From the NCBI GenBank assembly GCA_913775005.1, contig CAJYKY010000110.1, forward strand, positions 1 to 15,603: a DNA stretch of 15,603 nucleotides, read 5' to 3'. Position numbers and translations under genes: made by a program. Shown here piece after piece: positions 1 through 6,479 of this stretch (within the stretch, counting starts at the first letter, position 1; the number at the start of each line of letters is the position of its first letter). The stretch is from an uncultured Achromobacter sp. (GTDB taxonomy: Bacteria; Pseudomonadota; Gammaproteobacteria; Burkholderiales; Burkholderiaceae_B). The notes under the pieces are model-generated. The model was given only the letters and a program-made list of their open reading frames with translations. It searched no databases and was not told where the DNA came from.

Positions 1-19
1 GCGCGGGGCAACGATTGCG

Positions 20-41
20 GTCCGGAGCGTTCGCTCCGGAC
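20..41. repeat. Perfect inverted repeat (hairpin)
   Basis: Arms GTCCGGAGCG (20-29) and CGCTCCGGAC (32-41) are exact reverse complements around TT. In RNA this would fold as a 9-bp stem with a four-base loop. No T-run follows on either strand, so it does not look like an intrinsic terminator. It may be a protein-binding palindrome or part of an intergenic repeat family. Confidence 0.6.
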
Positions 42-247
42 TTGCCTCGGCGGCCCCCCCCTGCGTCATCCTCGTTGCGGCCTGCGGCCGCTGCCTTCGG
101 ATTCCCTCGGGCCTATCGACGCCCCACGCACCCCGCGCCACCGGCACACCGTGCTCGTGCTTGGAAACTTGACCGGCAGCGGGGAGGGCGGGGTGCTTGG
201 CGTTTTTGCGTTGCGCTCTCTTGCGGATGGAAGACCTTGCGGGGCTC

Positions 248-282
248 GCCCCAGGCCGGCCGCGCGGGCGGCCTTTTGGGGC
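248..282. repeat. Nested inverted repeat, terminator-like on plus strand
   Basis: Outer arms GCCCCA (248-253) and TGGGGC (277-282) enclose inner arms GGCCGC (258-263) and GCGGCC (268-273) around a GCGG loop. The inner stem is followed by TTTT (274-277), so transcription from the left could be weakly terminated here. The T-run is short, so the terminator reading is uncertain. The structure itself is directly visible. Confidence 0.4.
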
Positions 283-402
283 TTACGCAGTGTCTTGCGT
301 CGGGATGATGCTGGTGCTTGGGTGGGGCGCTTTGTGCTGCGCACTCGCTCTGCGGCTTATTCCGAGCGTTGGCTTTTGCCGTTTTTTCTCTTCCCTTTTC
401 TT

Positions 403-1590
403 CTACATTTTGCAGTCTGCGGCGTGCACGTCTGTGTGGTCGCGGGCTAGCACTTTTACGTTTTTGTAGATGAGCTTGCCGTCTGCATTCGGCTCAATGT
501 GCAGCAGGTACCAGTCCTGGATGGGGTGGTTGTTGGGGCCGAATTTGAATTTGCCTCTTACGCTGGCGAAGTCGGCTTTGCGTAACGCGGCGCGGAAGTC
601 GTCGGGGCGGCCGGTGATGTCGCCGTTGACGGCTTTCAGGGCGGAGGCGATCAAGTTGGCGGTGTCGTAGGCTTGCGCAGCGTAGGCGGTCGGGGCGCGG
701 TTGTAGGCCTTGGTGAAGGCGTCGACGAAGTGCTTGTTCTGCGCGTTGTCCAGGTCGGCGCTCCATAGCGAGCTCAGGTAGAAGCCTTTGCTTGCGTTGC
801 CGGTGGCGGCCAGCATGCGGTCGTCCATGGAATAGATCGGCGTGATCATTTTTATTTTGTCCGACAGGCCTGAGTTCGCGAACTGCTTGGTCAGGTTGAT
901 GCCTGCGCCGCCGGGATGGAACTGGAAGATGGCTTCGGGGTTCAGTGAGCGGATGCGGGCGAGTTCTACCGAGAAGTCGGACTGGTCCAGTTTGGTGTAG
1001 ATCTCTTCAGCAATTTCGCCTTTGTAGGCGCGCTTGAAGCCGGCGACGGCGTCGCGGCCGGCCTGGTAGTTGGGCGCCATGACGACGACGCGTTTGACGC
1101 CTAGTTCGTTGGCGGCGATGCCGGCGGTGTCGGCGTAGGAGTCGTTCTGGAAGGCGACGGCGAAGTAGTTGGGGTTGCAGGCTTTGCCGGCGTAGTTGGA
1201 GGGGCCGGCGTTCAGGCTGACGTAGAAGCCGCCCGCATTCAATACCGTGGGGCCCACGGCGGCCATGACGTTCGAGAAGTTCACGCCGGTGAAGAGGCGC
1301 ACGCCGTCTTGCACCATTTTGTCGGCGGTCTGTTTGGCGTTGGCGGGTTTGAGGGCGTCGTCTTCGACGCGAACGTTTACGGGCACGCCGCCGAGTTTGC
1401 CGCCGCCTTCCTTGACGGCCAGCATGAAGGCGTCGCGTTCGTCTTCGCCGATGTAGCCGGCGGGCGTGGACAAGGTGCCGATGAAGCCGATGTCTACGGG
1501 CTTGGCTTGTGCGCTTGCGGTGGTGTGGGCGGTGGCGGCGGCCAGCGTCAGCAGCAAGGCGGTGGTGCAGCGTATCGTTGTTGTTTTCAT
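403..1590 (-). CDS. ABC transporter substrate-binding protein, LivK/Peripla_BP_6 type
   Basis: This is a periplasmic solute receptor of 395 residues, the usual length for the branched-chain amino acid / aromatic-acid ABC receptor family. Residues 1-29 form a signal peptide (basic MKTTTIR start, hydrophobic core, cleavage near ASA-QA or AQA-KP). The mature protein opens with VDIGFIGTLS and continues with the two-lobed type-1 periplasmic-binding fold; YAAQAYDTANLIASAL near residue 325 is typical of the family. The ATG at 1590 is chosen because AGGAG (1597-1601) sits six bases upstream. The frame is open 86 codons further, but that part has no family character and overlaps the preceding gene. 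It starts 28 bases after the 3-hydroxybenzoate hydroxylase-like gene, so it is probably the last gene of the operon. No permease or ATPase gene is in view. The substrate is inferred from context to be an aromatic acid. Confidence 0.93.
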   Translation of the reverse strand: MKTTTIRCTTALLLTLAAATAHTTASAQAKPVDIGFIGTLSTPAGYIGEDERDAFMLAVKEGGGKLGGVPVNVRVEDDALKPANAKQTADKMVQDGVRLFTGVNFSNVMAAVGPTVLNAGGFYVSLNAGPSNYAGKACNPNYFAVAFQNDSYADTAGIAANELGVKRVVVMAPNYQAGRDAVAGFKRAYKGEIAEEIYTKLDQSDFSVELARIRSLNPEAIFQFHPGGAGINLTKQFANSGLSDKIKMITPIYSMDDRMLAATGNASKGFYLSSLWSADLDNAQNKHFVDAFTKAYNRAPTAYAAQAYDTANLIASALKAVNGDITGRPDDFRAALRKADFASVRGKFKFGPNNHPIQDWYLLHIEPNADGKLIYKNVKVLARDHTDVHAADCKM

Positions 1591-1596
1591 GCGTGT

Positions 1597-1601
1597 CTCC
1601 T
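1597..1601 (-). promoter_or_regulatory. Ribosome binding site deciding the start at 1590
   Basis: AGGAG on the minus strand, six bases before the ATG at 1590. It supports the signal-peptide-bearing start over the longer open frame. Confidence 0.8.
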
Positions 1602-1618
1602 CGGGTGTGCGGCGATGG

Positions 1619-2899
1619 TTATGACGCTGTATTGCCCGCGAGGCAGTGTTCGACCCTCCAGCCGTACAGCCACTGCAACGCGTCGTAGAACTGGGACTGG
1701 CTGCGGCCGGTCCACAGCTGGTTGCGCACGGTGCGTTCAACGCCGCGTGCGTGATAGAGGCGGCCCATTTCGCGGGTGGACCAGACCACGCGCGCGCTGC
1801 GCGGGATGCGCACGGACTCGTACAGGCGGAAGGCGGCTTCGAGGTCATGTTCGCAATGCCGCACGGCTTCGCCGAGGGTGACGGCGTCTTCCAGTGCCAT
1901 GCATGCGCCTTGGGCCATGTATTGCGTCATGGGGTGCGCGGCGTCGCCGAGCAAGGTGACGCGGCCTAGTCCCCAGTGTTCGACGGGTTCGCGGTCGGCG
2001 GTGGCCCAGCGTTTCCATGAAGTGGGTCGGTCGAGCATCTGGTGCGGTCGCGGGTGGATGCCTTGGAAGTACGACAGCACTTCTTCTTTGCTGCCTTCGC
2101 GCACGCCCCATTCTTCTTGTTCGCGGCTGTGGAAGGTGACGACCAGGTTGTATTGCTGGCCGCCGCGCAAGGGGTAGTGGACCAGGTGGCAGTGCGGGCC
2201 GGCCCACAGCACGGGTGCGTTGATGCGCAATTCTTCGGGCATGTTGTCGCGTTCGACGACGGCGCGGTAGACGACGTGGCCGGTGACGCGTGCGGGGTCG
2301 CCCACGGTGCGTTCGCGGATGACGGATTTCACGCCGTCGGCGCCCACTACGGCGTCGGCGCGGTAACGGCTGCCGTTGGTGTCGGTGACTTCCACGCCTT
2401 GGCTGTCTTGCGACATGCTGGCGATTTGCGTGGAGGTGCGGAATTGGATCAGCGGGTTTTGCTGTACGGCTTCGAGGATGGACAGGTGGATGTCGGCGCG
2501 GTGGATGACGGCGTAGGGGCCGCCAAAGCGTGCGCGGAAGGCGTCGCCGGTGTCGATGCGGACGACTTCTTTTGCGTCGACGGCGTCCATCATGATGATG
2601 TGGTCGGTGAACACGGCGCGGTTGCGCGCGGTGTGGCCGACGCCTAGCGCGTCCAGCGCGGCGAAGGCGTTGGGGCCAAGCTGGATGCCCGCGCCGATTT
2701 CGCCGATGTGGGCGGCTTGTTCCAGCAGCGTGACGGCAATGCCTTGGCGGGTCAGTGCGAGCGCGGCGGCCAGGCCGCCGATGCCGCCGCCGACGACGAT
2801 GACGCTGCGGGTGGCGCGCAAGGCGGGGGTGGTAGATTGTGCGTTGGCGTTGGCGGTGAGGGTTGTGCGTTCTTCCGCGTTTATGTCTGCGTTTTGCAT
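1619..2899 (-). CDS. nagX: FAD-dependent aromatic hydroxylase, probably 3-hydroxybenzoate 6-hydroxylase
   Basis: This group-A flavoprotein monooxygenase (426 residues) probably uses NAD(P)H and O2 to convert 3-hydroxybenzoate to gentisate in the cytoplasm. The FAD-binding GGGIGG is at residues 37-42, the GADGVKS (DG) motif at 186-192, and the LLGDAAHPMTQYMAQG (GD) motif at about 316-331. HLVHY (238-242) and TQY (325-327) match the positions I recall as active-site His213, Tyr217 and Gln301 of Rhodococcus 3-hydroxybenzoate 6-hydroxylase. The C-terminal REMGRLYHARGVERTVRN and LYGW blocks are also typical of that group. About 30 residues precede the Rossmann fold. The ATG at 2899 has AGGA (2908-2911) eight bases upstream, inside the end of the preceding gene, which suggests translational coupling. 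The downstream gentisate enzymes support the assignment. Salicylate 1- or 5-hydroxylation is the main alternative. Confidence 0.87.
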   Translation of the reverse strand: MQNADINAEERTTLTANANAQSTTPALRATRSVIVVGGGIGGLAAALALTRQGIAVTLLEQAAHIGEIGAGIQLGPNAFAALDALGVGHTARNRAVFTDHIIMMDAVDAKEVVRIDTGDAFRARFGGPYAVIHRADIHLSILEAVQQNPLIQFRTSTQIASMSQDSQGVEVTDTNGSRYRADAVVGADGVKSVIRERTVGDPARVTGHVVYRAVVERDNMPEELRINAPVLWAGPHCHLVHYPLRGGQQYNLVVTFHSREQEEWGVREGSKEEVLSYFQGIHPRPHQMLDRPTSWKRWATADREPVEHWGLGRVTLLGDAAHPMTQYMAQGACMALEDAVTLGEAVRHCEHDLEAAFRLYESVRIPRSARVVWSTREMGRLYHARGVERTVRNQLWTGRSQSQFYDALQWLYGWRVEHCLAGNTAS

Positions 2900-2903
2900 G
2901 GTG

Positions 2904-4364
2904 TTAGTCCTGACCGTTCCGCTCATGCCGGGCGTTCTGCTCGTCCCGCCCGTGCAGTTCACGCTGCGCGTTCCGCTCCTCCCGCTCGCGCCGGCCGCTT
3001 CGGTGTTCCAGTTCGCCCGGCTCGCCCAAAAACGCGCCCTGCCGCTTCAACTGCGCTTGCAGATCGGCCATGGCGATATCGGCCGGCGCAATGCCGGCGC
3101 GCAGCGCCATGGCGGCGGCGGTGCCGGCGGCTTCGCCCATGACGAAGCAGCTGCCGCTGACGCGTGCGGCGGATTGGCCTTCGTGCGTCATGGACGCGCA
3201 GCGGCCGGCGACGAGCACGTTGGTGGCGACGTTTGGCCCGCGCTTGGGAACCATCATGCGAAACGGCAGCTGGTTGTAGCCCCGCGATTCGGGGATCGGC
3301 GGCCACATCCATTGCACGTCGCCTGCGGTGTGCATTTCCAGCGGCCAGCCGTTGACGCCGATGCTGTCGTCAAAGTCGGCGCAGCCCAGCACGTCGTCTT
3401 TGGTGAGCATGGCTTCGCCGACGATGCGGCGCGTTTCGCGGATGCCCAGTTGCGGCGCGATGTCCAGGACGTAGGCGTTTTCAAAGCCGGGTACTTTGGC
3501 GCGCAGGAAGGCGAGGTACTGCACGATCTGGCGGCGGCCTTCCAGTTCGCCGGCCGATAGCGAGGTGGCGTCGGTGCCATCGGCGGCGCTGCCGTCGGCG
3601 TTGGCCAGCTGCGTGACGTTGACGCGCCATTCGTAGTCGTGTTTTTGCGGGCGCACGATGGCGCCTTTGCGCGGGAACGTGAATTCGCCGCTGGCGGCGG
3701 CGGCGTCCATCAGTTGGGGGATGGTCTTCCAGGCTTCCTGCGCGCGCGCGCCGTCCACATTGCCGACCTTGAACATCAGCGTGGGGTAGAGCATGTGGCC
3801 GTGGGCGTCGCCCTTTTCAAAGGGCAGGCCAGCCCATTGGGCGAGGTCGGCGTCGCCGGAGCAATCGATGAAGACTTTTGCGCGTACGGCGTAGCGGCCG
3901 GATTTGGTTTCGATGAACAGGGCGTCCACGCGCCCTTGTGCGTCGCGGGTCAGCCCTGTGGCCAGTGCGTGGAACAGCACGTCAGCGCCGCTGTCCTGAA
4001 CCATGCCGTCGGCCGCGCATTTGAAGGCCGAGATGTCGTAGGCCTGCGCGTGGATCTTGCCCAGGATCAGGTGCGGGTCGTTCAAGCCGTCCAGCGCGCG
4101 CATGCGGTCGAGCAAGTCGTCTGTCATGCCGTGAACCACTTGCTGGATGTTGCCGTAGATGTTGGCGTGCAGTCCGCAGAAGTTGGACACGCCCGCCGCC
4201 GTGCCCATGCCGCCCAGAAAGCCGTAGCGCTCGATGAGCAGCGTGCGCGCGCCGTTGCGCGCGGCGCTGGTGGCGGCCAGGATGCCGGCGGGGCCGCCGC
4301 CCAGCACGACGACTTCATATTCGCCGTATAACGGGACCTGGCGGGCGGGTTCGGTAATGACCAT
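2904..4364 (-). CDS. FAD-dependent oxidoreductase (FAD_oxidored, PF12831-like), substrate unknown
   Basis: This is a flavoprotein of 486 residues. The N-terminal Rossmann motif VVLGGGPAGILAATSAARNG (about 19-38) is followed by LLIERYGFLGGMGTAAGV, a glycine-rich FAD loop typical of the FAD_oxidored family. A second nucleotide-interacting block, VLVAGRCASMTHEGQSAARV, with ...GEAAGTAAAMA after it, lies near the C-terminus. The ATG at 4364 is preferred because AGGAG (4371-4375) is six bases upstream; the in-frame ATG at 4388 lacks such a site. The last 35 or so residues are a charged Arg/Glu/Asn-rich tail that looks added to the domain. The gene ends four bases before the start of the next hydroxylase. 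It has no place in the known gentisate pathway. By position I infer a preparatory oxidation of the transported substrate, but the reaction is not predictable from sequence alone. Confidence 0.85.
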   Translation of the reverse strand: MVITEPARQVPLYGEYEVVVLGGGPAGILAATSAARNGARTLLIERYGFLGGMGTAAGVSNFCGLHANIYGNIQQVVHGMTDDLLDRMRALDGLNDPHLILGKIHAQAYDISAFKCAADGMVQDSGADVLFHALATGLTRDAQGRVDALFIETKSGRYAVRAKVFIDCSGDADLAQWAGLPFEKGDAHGHMLYPTLMFKVGNVDGARAQEAWKTIPQLMDAAAASGEFTFPRKGAIVRPQKHDYEWRVNVTQLANADGSAADGTDATSLSAGELEGRRQIVQYLAFLRAKVPGFENAYVLDIAPQLGIRETRRIVGEAMLTKDDVLGCADFDDSIGVNGWPLEMHTAGDVQWMWPPIPESRGYNQLPFRMMVPKRGPNVATNVLVAGRCASMTHEGQSAARVSGSCFVMGEAAGTAAAMALRAGIAPADIAMADLQAQLKRQGAFLGEPGELEHRSGRREREERNAQRELHGRDEQNARHERNGQD

Positions 4365-4370
4365 CGAAAT

Positions 4371-4375
4371 CTCCT
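4371..4375 (-). promoter_or_regulatory. Ribosome binding site deciding the start at 4364
   Basis: AGGAG on the minus strand, six bases from the ATG at 4364. The alternative ATG at 4388 has no purine-rich site at a suitable distance. Confidence 0.8.
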
Positions 4376-4416
4376 GGCTGTGATGCATAACGGCTGGTGC
4401 TGCTTGCTTGCCACGC

Positions 4417-5439
4417 CTACTGGCCCTTGATGCCCAGCTTCTTGATCAGCGGTTCCCAGCGCTTGAGCTCGTCATCCATATACGTGCGGAATTCGGCCGG
4501 GGTGCTGCCCACCGGGTCCATGAACTGCGCCTGCAAACGCTTGGTGACTTCCGGGTCGCGGATCGCCTGCACCAGTGCATCGGACAATTTCTTTTGCACC
4601 TCGGGCGGCGTCTTGGAGGACACGACAAAGCCGATCCATGCCGACCCTTCGATGCCCGGCACACCCACTTCGGCCAGCGTGGGAATATCCGGCAGCAGCG
4701 CCGAGCGCTTGGACGACGTAACGGCCAGCGCCTTCAATCGGCCGTCTTTGACCATCGGCATGACGGCAATGGGCGGCAGCGCGGCAAACTGCGTGTCGCC
4801 CGACAGCAGCGAGGTCAGCGCAGCGGGCGACGACGGATACGGCACGTGTGTGGCGCGCGCGCCGATCTGTTGCAGCAGCAGTTCCACGGCCAGATGCGAC
4901 ACGGTGCCTGCGCCCGGCGACGGGAAGTTGTATTTGTCCGGATTTTTCTTCAGCGCTTCCAGCAACTGGCCCACGTTGGCGATGCCAGCCGAGGCGGGCA
5001 CGACCAGCACGTTGGGTTGGTGCACGGCGAGCGTCAGCGGCGACAGGTCGGTGGCGGGCGCGTAAGGCAGCTTGTCGAACAGCAGCGTGTTGTTGACCAG
5101 CGGGCCGGTGATGGAGACGCCGAAGGTGTAGCCGTCGGGCTTGGCGTTGGCGATGGCGAATGTGCCGATGTTGCCACTGGCGCCGGGCTTGTTTTCAATG
5201 ACGATGGTCTGGCCCAGGATGCTGCTGGCCTTCTCGCCCACGATGCGGGCTACCTGGTCCGGGCTGGAACCCGGGCCGAACGGCACGATGGCTTTCAGCG
5301 GTTGCGTGGGCCAGGCGTCGGCGGCTTGTGCTGCGGTCCATGGCGCGAGGCTGACCAGCAGGCTCAGCATCAGCGTGCGGGCGGCAAGGCGGCTGGCGGT
5401 CTGCTTGCGAGCGGACGTCAACGGCAATAACTCAAGCAT
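4417..5439 (-). CDS. Bug/TctC-family tripartite tricarboxylate transporter receptor
   Basis: This is a periplasmic solute receptor of 340 residues. Residues 1-40 form a signal peptide with basic residues around 11-21 and a hydrophobic stretch (LMLSLLVSLAPW), ending in AQA-A. The mature start WPTQPLKAIVPFGPGSSPDQVAR and the VIENKPGASGNIGT motif are hallmarks of the Bug family; the usual glycine pair in the ligand loop reads SS here. The start at 5439 has GGGAG (5446-5450) six bases upstream, and its first eight bases overlap the end of the chorismate mutase-like gene (ATGCTTGA). TctA/TctB membrane partners are absent from the window; that is common, because betaproteobacteria of this group carry many orphan Bug receptors. 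The ligand is probably a carboxylate related to the operon's aromatic substrate (inference). Confidence 0.95.
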   Translation of the reverse strand: MLELLPLTSARKQTASRLAARTLMLSLLVSLAPWTAAQAADAWPTQPLKAIVPFGPGSSPDQVARIVGEKASSILGQTIVIENKPGASGNIGTFAIANAKPDGYTFGVSITGPLVNNTLLFDKLPYAPATDLSPLTLAVHQPNVLVVPASAGIANVGQLLEALKKNPDKYNFPSPGAGTVSHLAVELLLQQIGARATHVPYPSSPAALTSLLSGDTQFAALPPIAVMPMVKDGRLKALAVTSSKRSALLPDIPTLAEVGVPGIEGSAWIGFVVSSKTPPEVQKKLSDALVQAIRDPEVTKRLQAQFMDPVGSTPAEFRTYMDDELKRWEPLIKKLGIKGQ

Positions 5440-5827
5440 GCGTGTCTCCCACGTCTTTCATGGTGTCGAAATACGTTTGTTCGTTGGCGATGAAGGCGGC
5501 GACCATGGCGCGGTACGTGGCGTCCACGACCTGCTCCAGGTTCGCAAAGCCAGCGTTGTGGCGCGTGGCCAGCGCGCGGGCCTTGTCAAAGACTTGCGCC
5601 TGGCGCGCGGGCGCGCGGACCTGGAAGGCGTCGCGCTTGAAGCGCGCGGCGTCTTTCACATACATGGCGCGTTCGGCGATCAGGCGCACGATGTCATCGT
5701 CCAGCCGGTCGATGTTGGCGCGCACCTCGGACAGCGTGGCGCACAGCGGGCGGTAGGCGGGGTCGGTGTATTCGCGCAGCGGTGCGCCGTTGGGATCGGG
5801 TTCCTGCATGGGGGTGGGCGTGCTCAT
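5432..5827 (-). CDS. AroQ-fold chorismate mutase / isochorismate-pyruvate lyase family protein
   Basis: This is a small all-helical protein of 131 residues, with the domain at about 30-125 (VRANIDRLDDDIVRLIAER...YVKDAARFK...RAPARQ...). Aligned by eye to PchB (isochorismate-pyruvate lyase), Arg36, Arg53 and Lys64 fall on its catalytic Arg14, Arg31 and Lys42 with identical spacing. Glu116 appears at the position of Gln90; a Glu there is known in yeast chorismate mutase. There is no signal peptide, so it should be cytoplasmic. A 30-residue Pro-rich N-terminal extension precedes the domain. Its ATG overlaps the isomerase stop (ATGA) and its own end overlaps the Bug receptor start, so it is firmly inside the operon. 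It could act on chorismate, isochorismate or a similar enol-pyruvyl or cyclohexadiene carboxylate. Which one cannot be told from sequence, and the link to gentisate breakdown is unusual. Confidence 0.85.
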   Translation of the reverse strand: MSTPTPMQEPDPNGAPLREYTDPAYRPLCATLSEVRANIDRLDDDIVRLIAERAMYVKDAARFKRDAFQVRAPARQAQVFDKARALATRHNAGFANLEQVVDATYRAMVAAFIANEQTYFDTMKDVGDTHA

Positions 5828-6462
5828 GGCGTGTAGTCGGGCTGTTGTTTGGGCGCGGCGTGTTGGAAGGCGGGCTGCGCGATGCAGTGTTCGTAGATGC
5901 GCAGAATGCGCGGGTAGGCCGACAGGTCGCAGCCCATGCGCTGGGCGTTGGCCACTTGCGGGACGAGGCAGCAGTCGGCCAGCGTGGGCGCATCGCCAAA
6001 GCAGTACGCGCCGTGTCCGTGCCGCGTCAGCAGGGTTTCCACCGCCGTCAGCCCTTCGCGTATCCAATGGTGATACCAGGCGTTTTTCTGTTCGTCGCTG
6101 GCGCCCAGCACGTCTTGCAGGTAGCGCAGGATGCGCATGTTGTTGACGGGGTGGATGTCGCAGGAGATGGCGTCGGACACTTCCAGCACCCGCGCGCGCG
6201 CCAGCGTGTCGGCGGGAATCAGGCGCGGTTCGGGGTGCGTGGCGTCCAGGTAGTCGATGATGGCAAGCGACTGCGACAGCTGCACGTCGCCATCGATCAA
6301 CAGCGGCACGCCGGCCGATGGGTTCTTGGCCACGTAGTCGGGCGCGCGTTGCTCCTGCTTGCGCAGGTTTACGGGCAGGACGTCATAGGGCAAGCCCTTG
6401 AGCGCCAGCGCGATGCGCACGCGATACGAGGTGGAGCTATTGAAAAAGCTGTGAAGTTGCAT
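5824..6462 (-). CDS. nagL: Maleylpyruvate isomerase, zeta-class GST
   Basis: This glutathione-dependent enzyme of 212 residues isomerises maleylpyruvate to fumarylpyruvate, the second step of gentisate ring-fission product breakdown. The zeta-class active-site segment SSTSYRVRIALALKG spans residues 9-23. NPSAGVPLL (48-56, with the cis-Pro) and QSLAIIDYL (64-72) form the glutathione site of the thioredoxin-like domain. The helical C-terminal domain fills the rest. The ATG at 6462 fits the family N-terminus (MQLHSFFNSS). The frame stays open upstream to 6789 but only as a shadow of the hydrolase gene. Its ribosome site is weak, and the gene lies 17 bases after the hydrolase stop, so coupling is plausible. 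Maleylacetoacetate isomerase is the close alternative; the dioxygenase and hydrolase next door favour maleylpyruvate. Confidence 0.92.
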   Translation of the reverse strand: MQLHSFFNSSTSYRVRIALALKGLPYDVLPVNLRKQEQRAPDYVAKNPSAGVPLLIDGDVQLSQSLAIIDYLDATHPEPRLIPADTLARARVLEVSDAISCDIHPVNNMRILRYLQDVLGASDEQKNAWYHHWIREGLTAVETLLTRHGHGAYCFGDAPTLADCCLVPQVANAQRMGCDLSAYPRILRIYEHCIAQPAFQHAAPKQQPDYTP

Positions 6463-6479
6463 GGTGGTTCCGTTAAGCG

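Larger units (their letters stand above)
1..402. other. Non-coding flank with GC-rich inverted repeats
   Basis: I see no supportable gene here. The short open frames on both strands have Arg/Ala/Pro-rich, low-complexity translations and no recognisable domain. The stretch contains several inverted repeats: a perfect 10-base pair of arms (GTCCGGAGCG / CGCTCCGGAC) at 20-41, GGGGC-TC-GCCCC at 241-252, and a nested structure at 248-282. A pyrimidine run at 382-404 lies directly beyond the stop of the neighbouring minus-strand gene, so that operon's 3' end begins with a purine tract in RNA. No convincing intrinsic terminator for the minus-strand operon is visible. The region could be a dispersed intergenic repeat, but one window cannot show that. 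Confidence 0.5.

Noticed and set aside
371..388. GGC-TTTT-GCC followed by a T-run as a plus-strand terminator
   Set aside because: A 3-bp stem is too weak, and the neighbouring gene runs on the other strand, where no U-run follows.
15..450. Several short plus- and minus-strand open frames in the left flank
   Set aside because: Mutually overlapping, low-complexity, no recognisable domain; they look like GC-driven chance frames.
1591..1848. Upstream extension of the LivK-type receptor gene
   Set aside because: It would bury the signal peptide, overlaps the hydroxylase gene by over 200 bases, and a strong ribosome site marks the start at 1590.
4408..5430. Plus-strand 340-codon open frame of the same length as the Bug receptor
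   Set aside because: Mirror-frame shadow with Arg/Gly/His-rich translation; the minus-strand frame has a signal peptide and Bug motifs.
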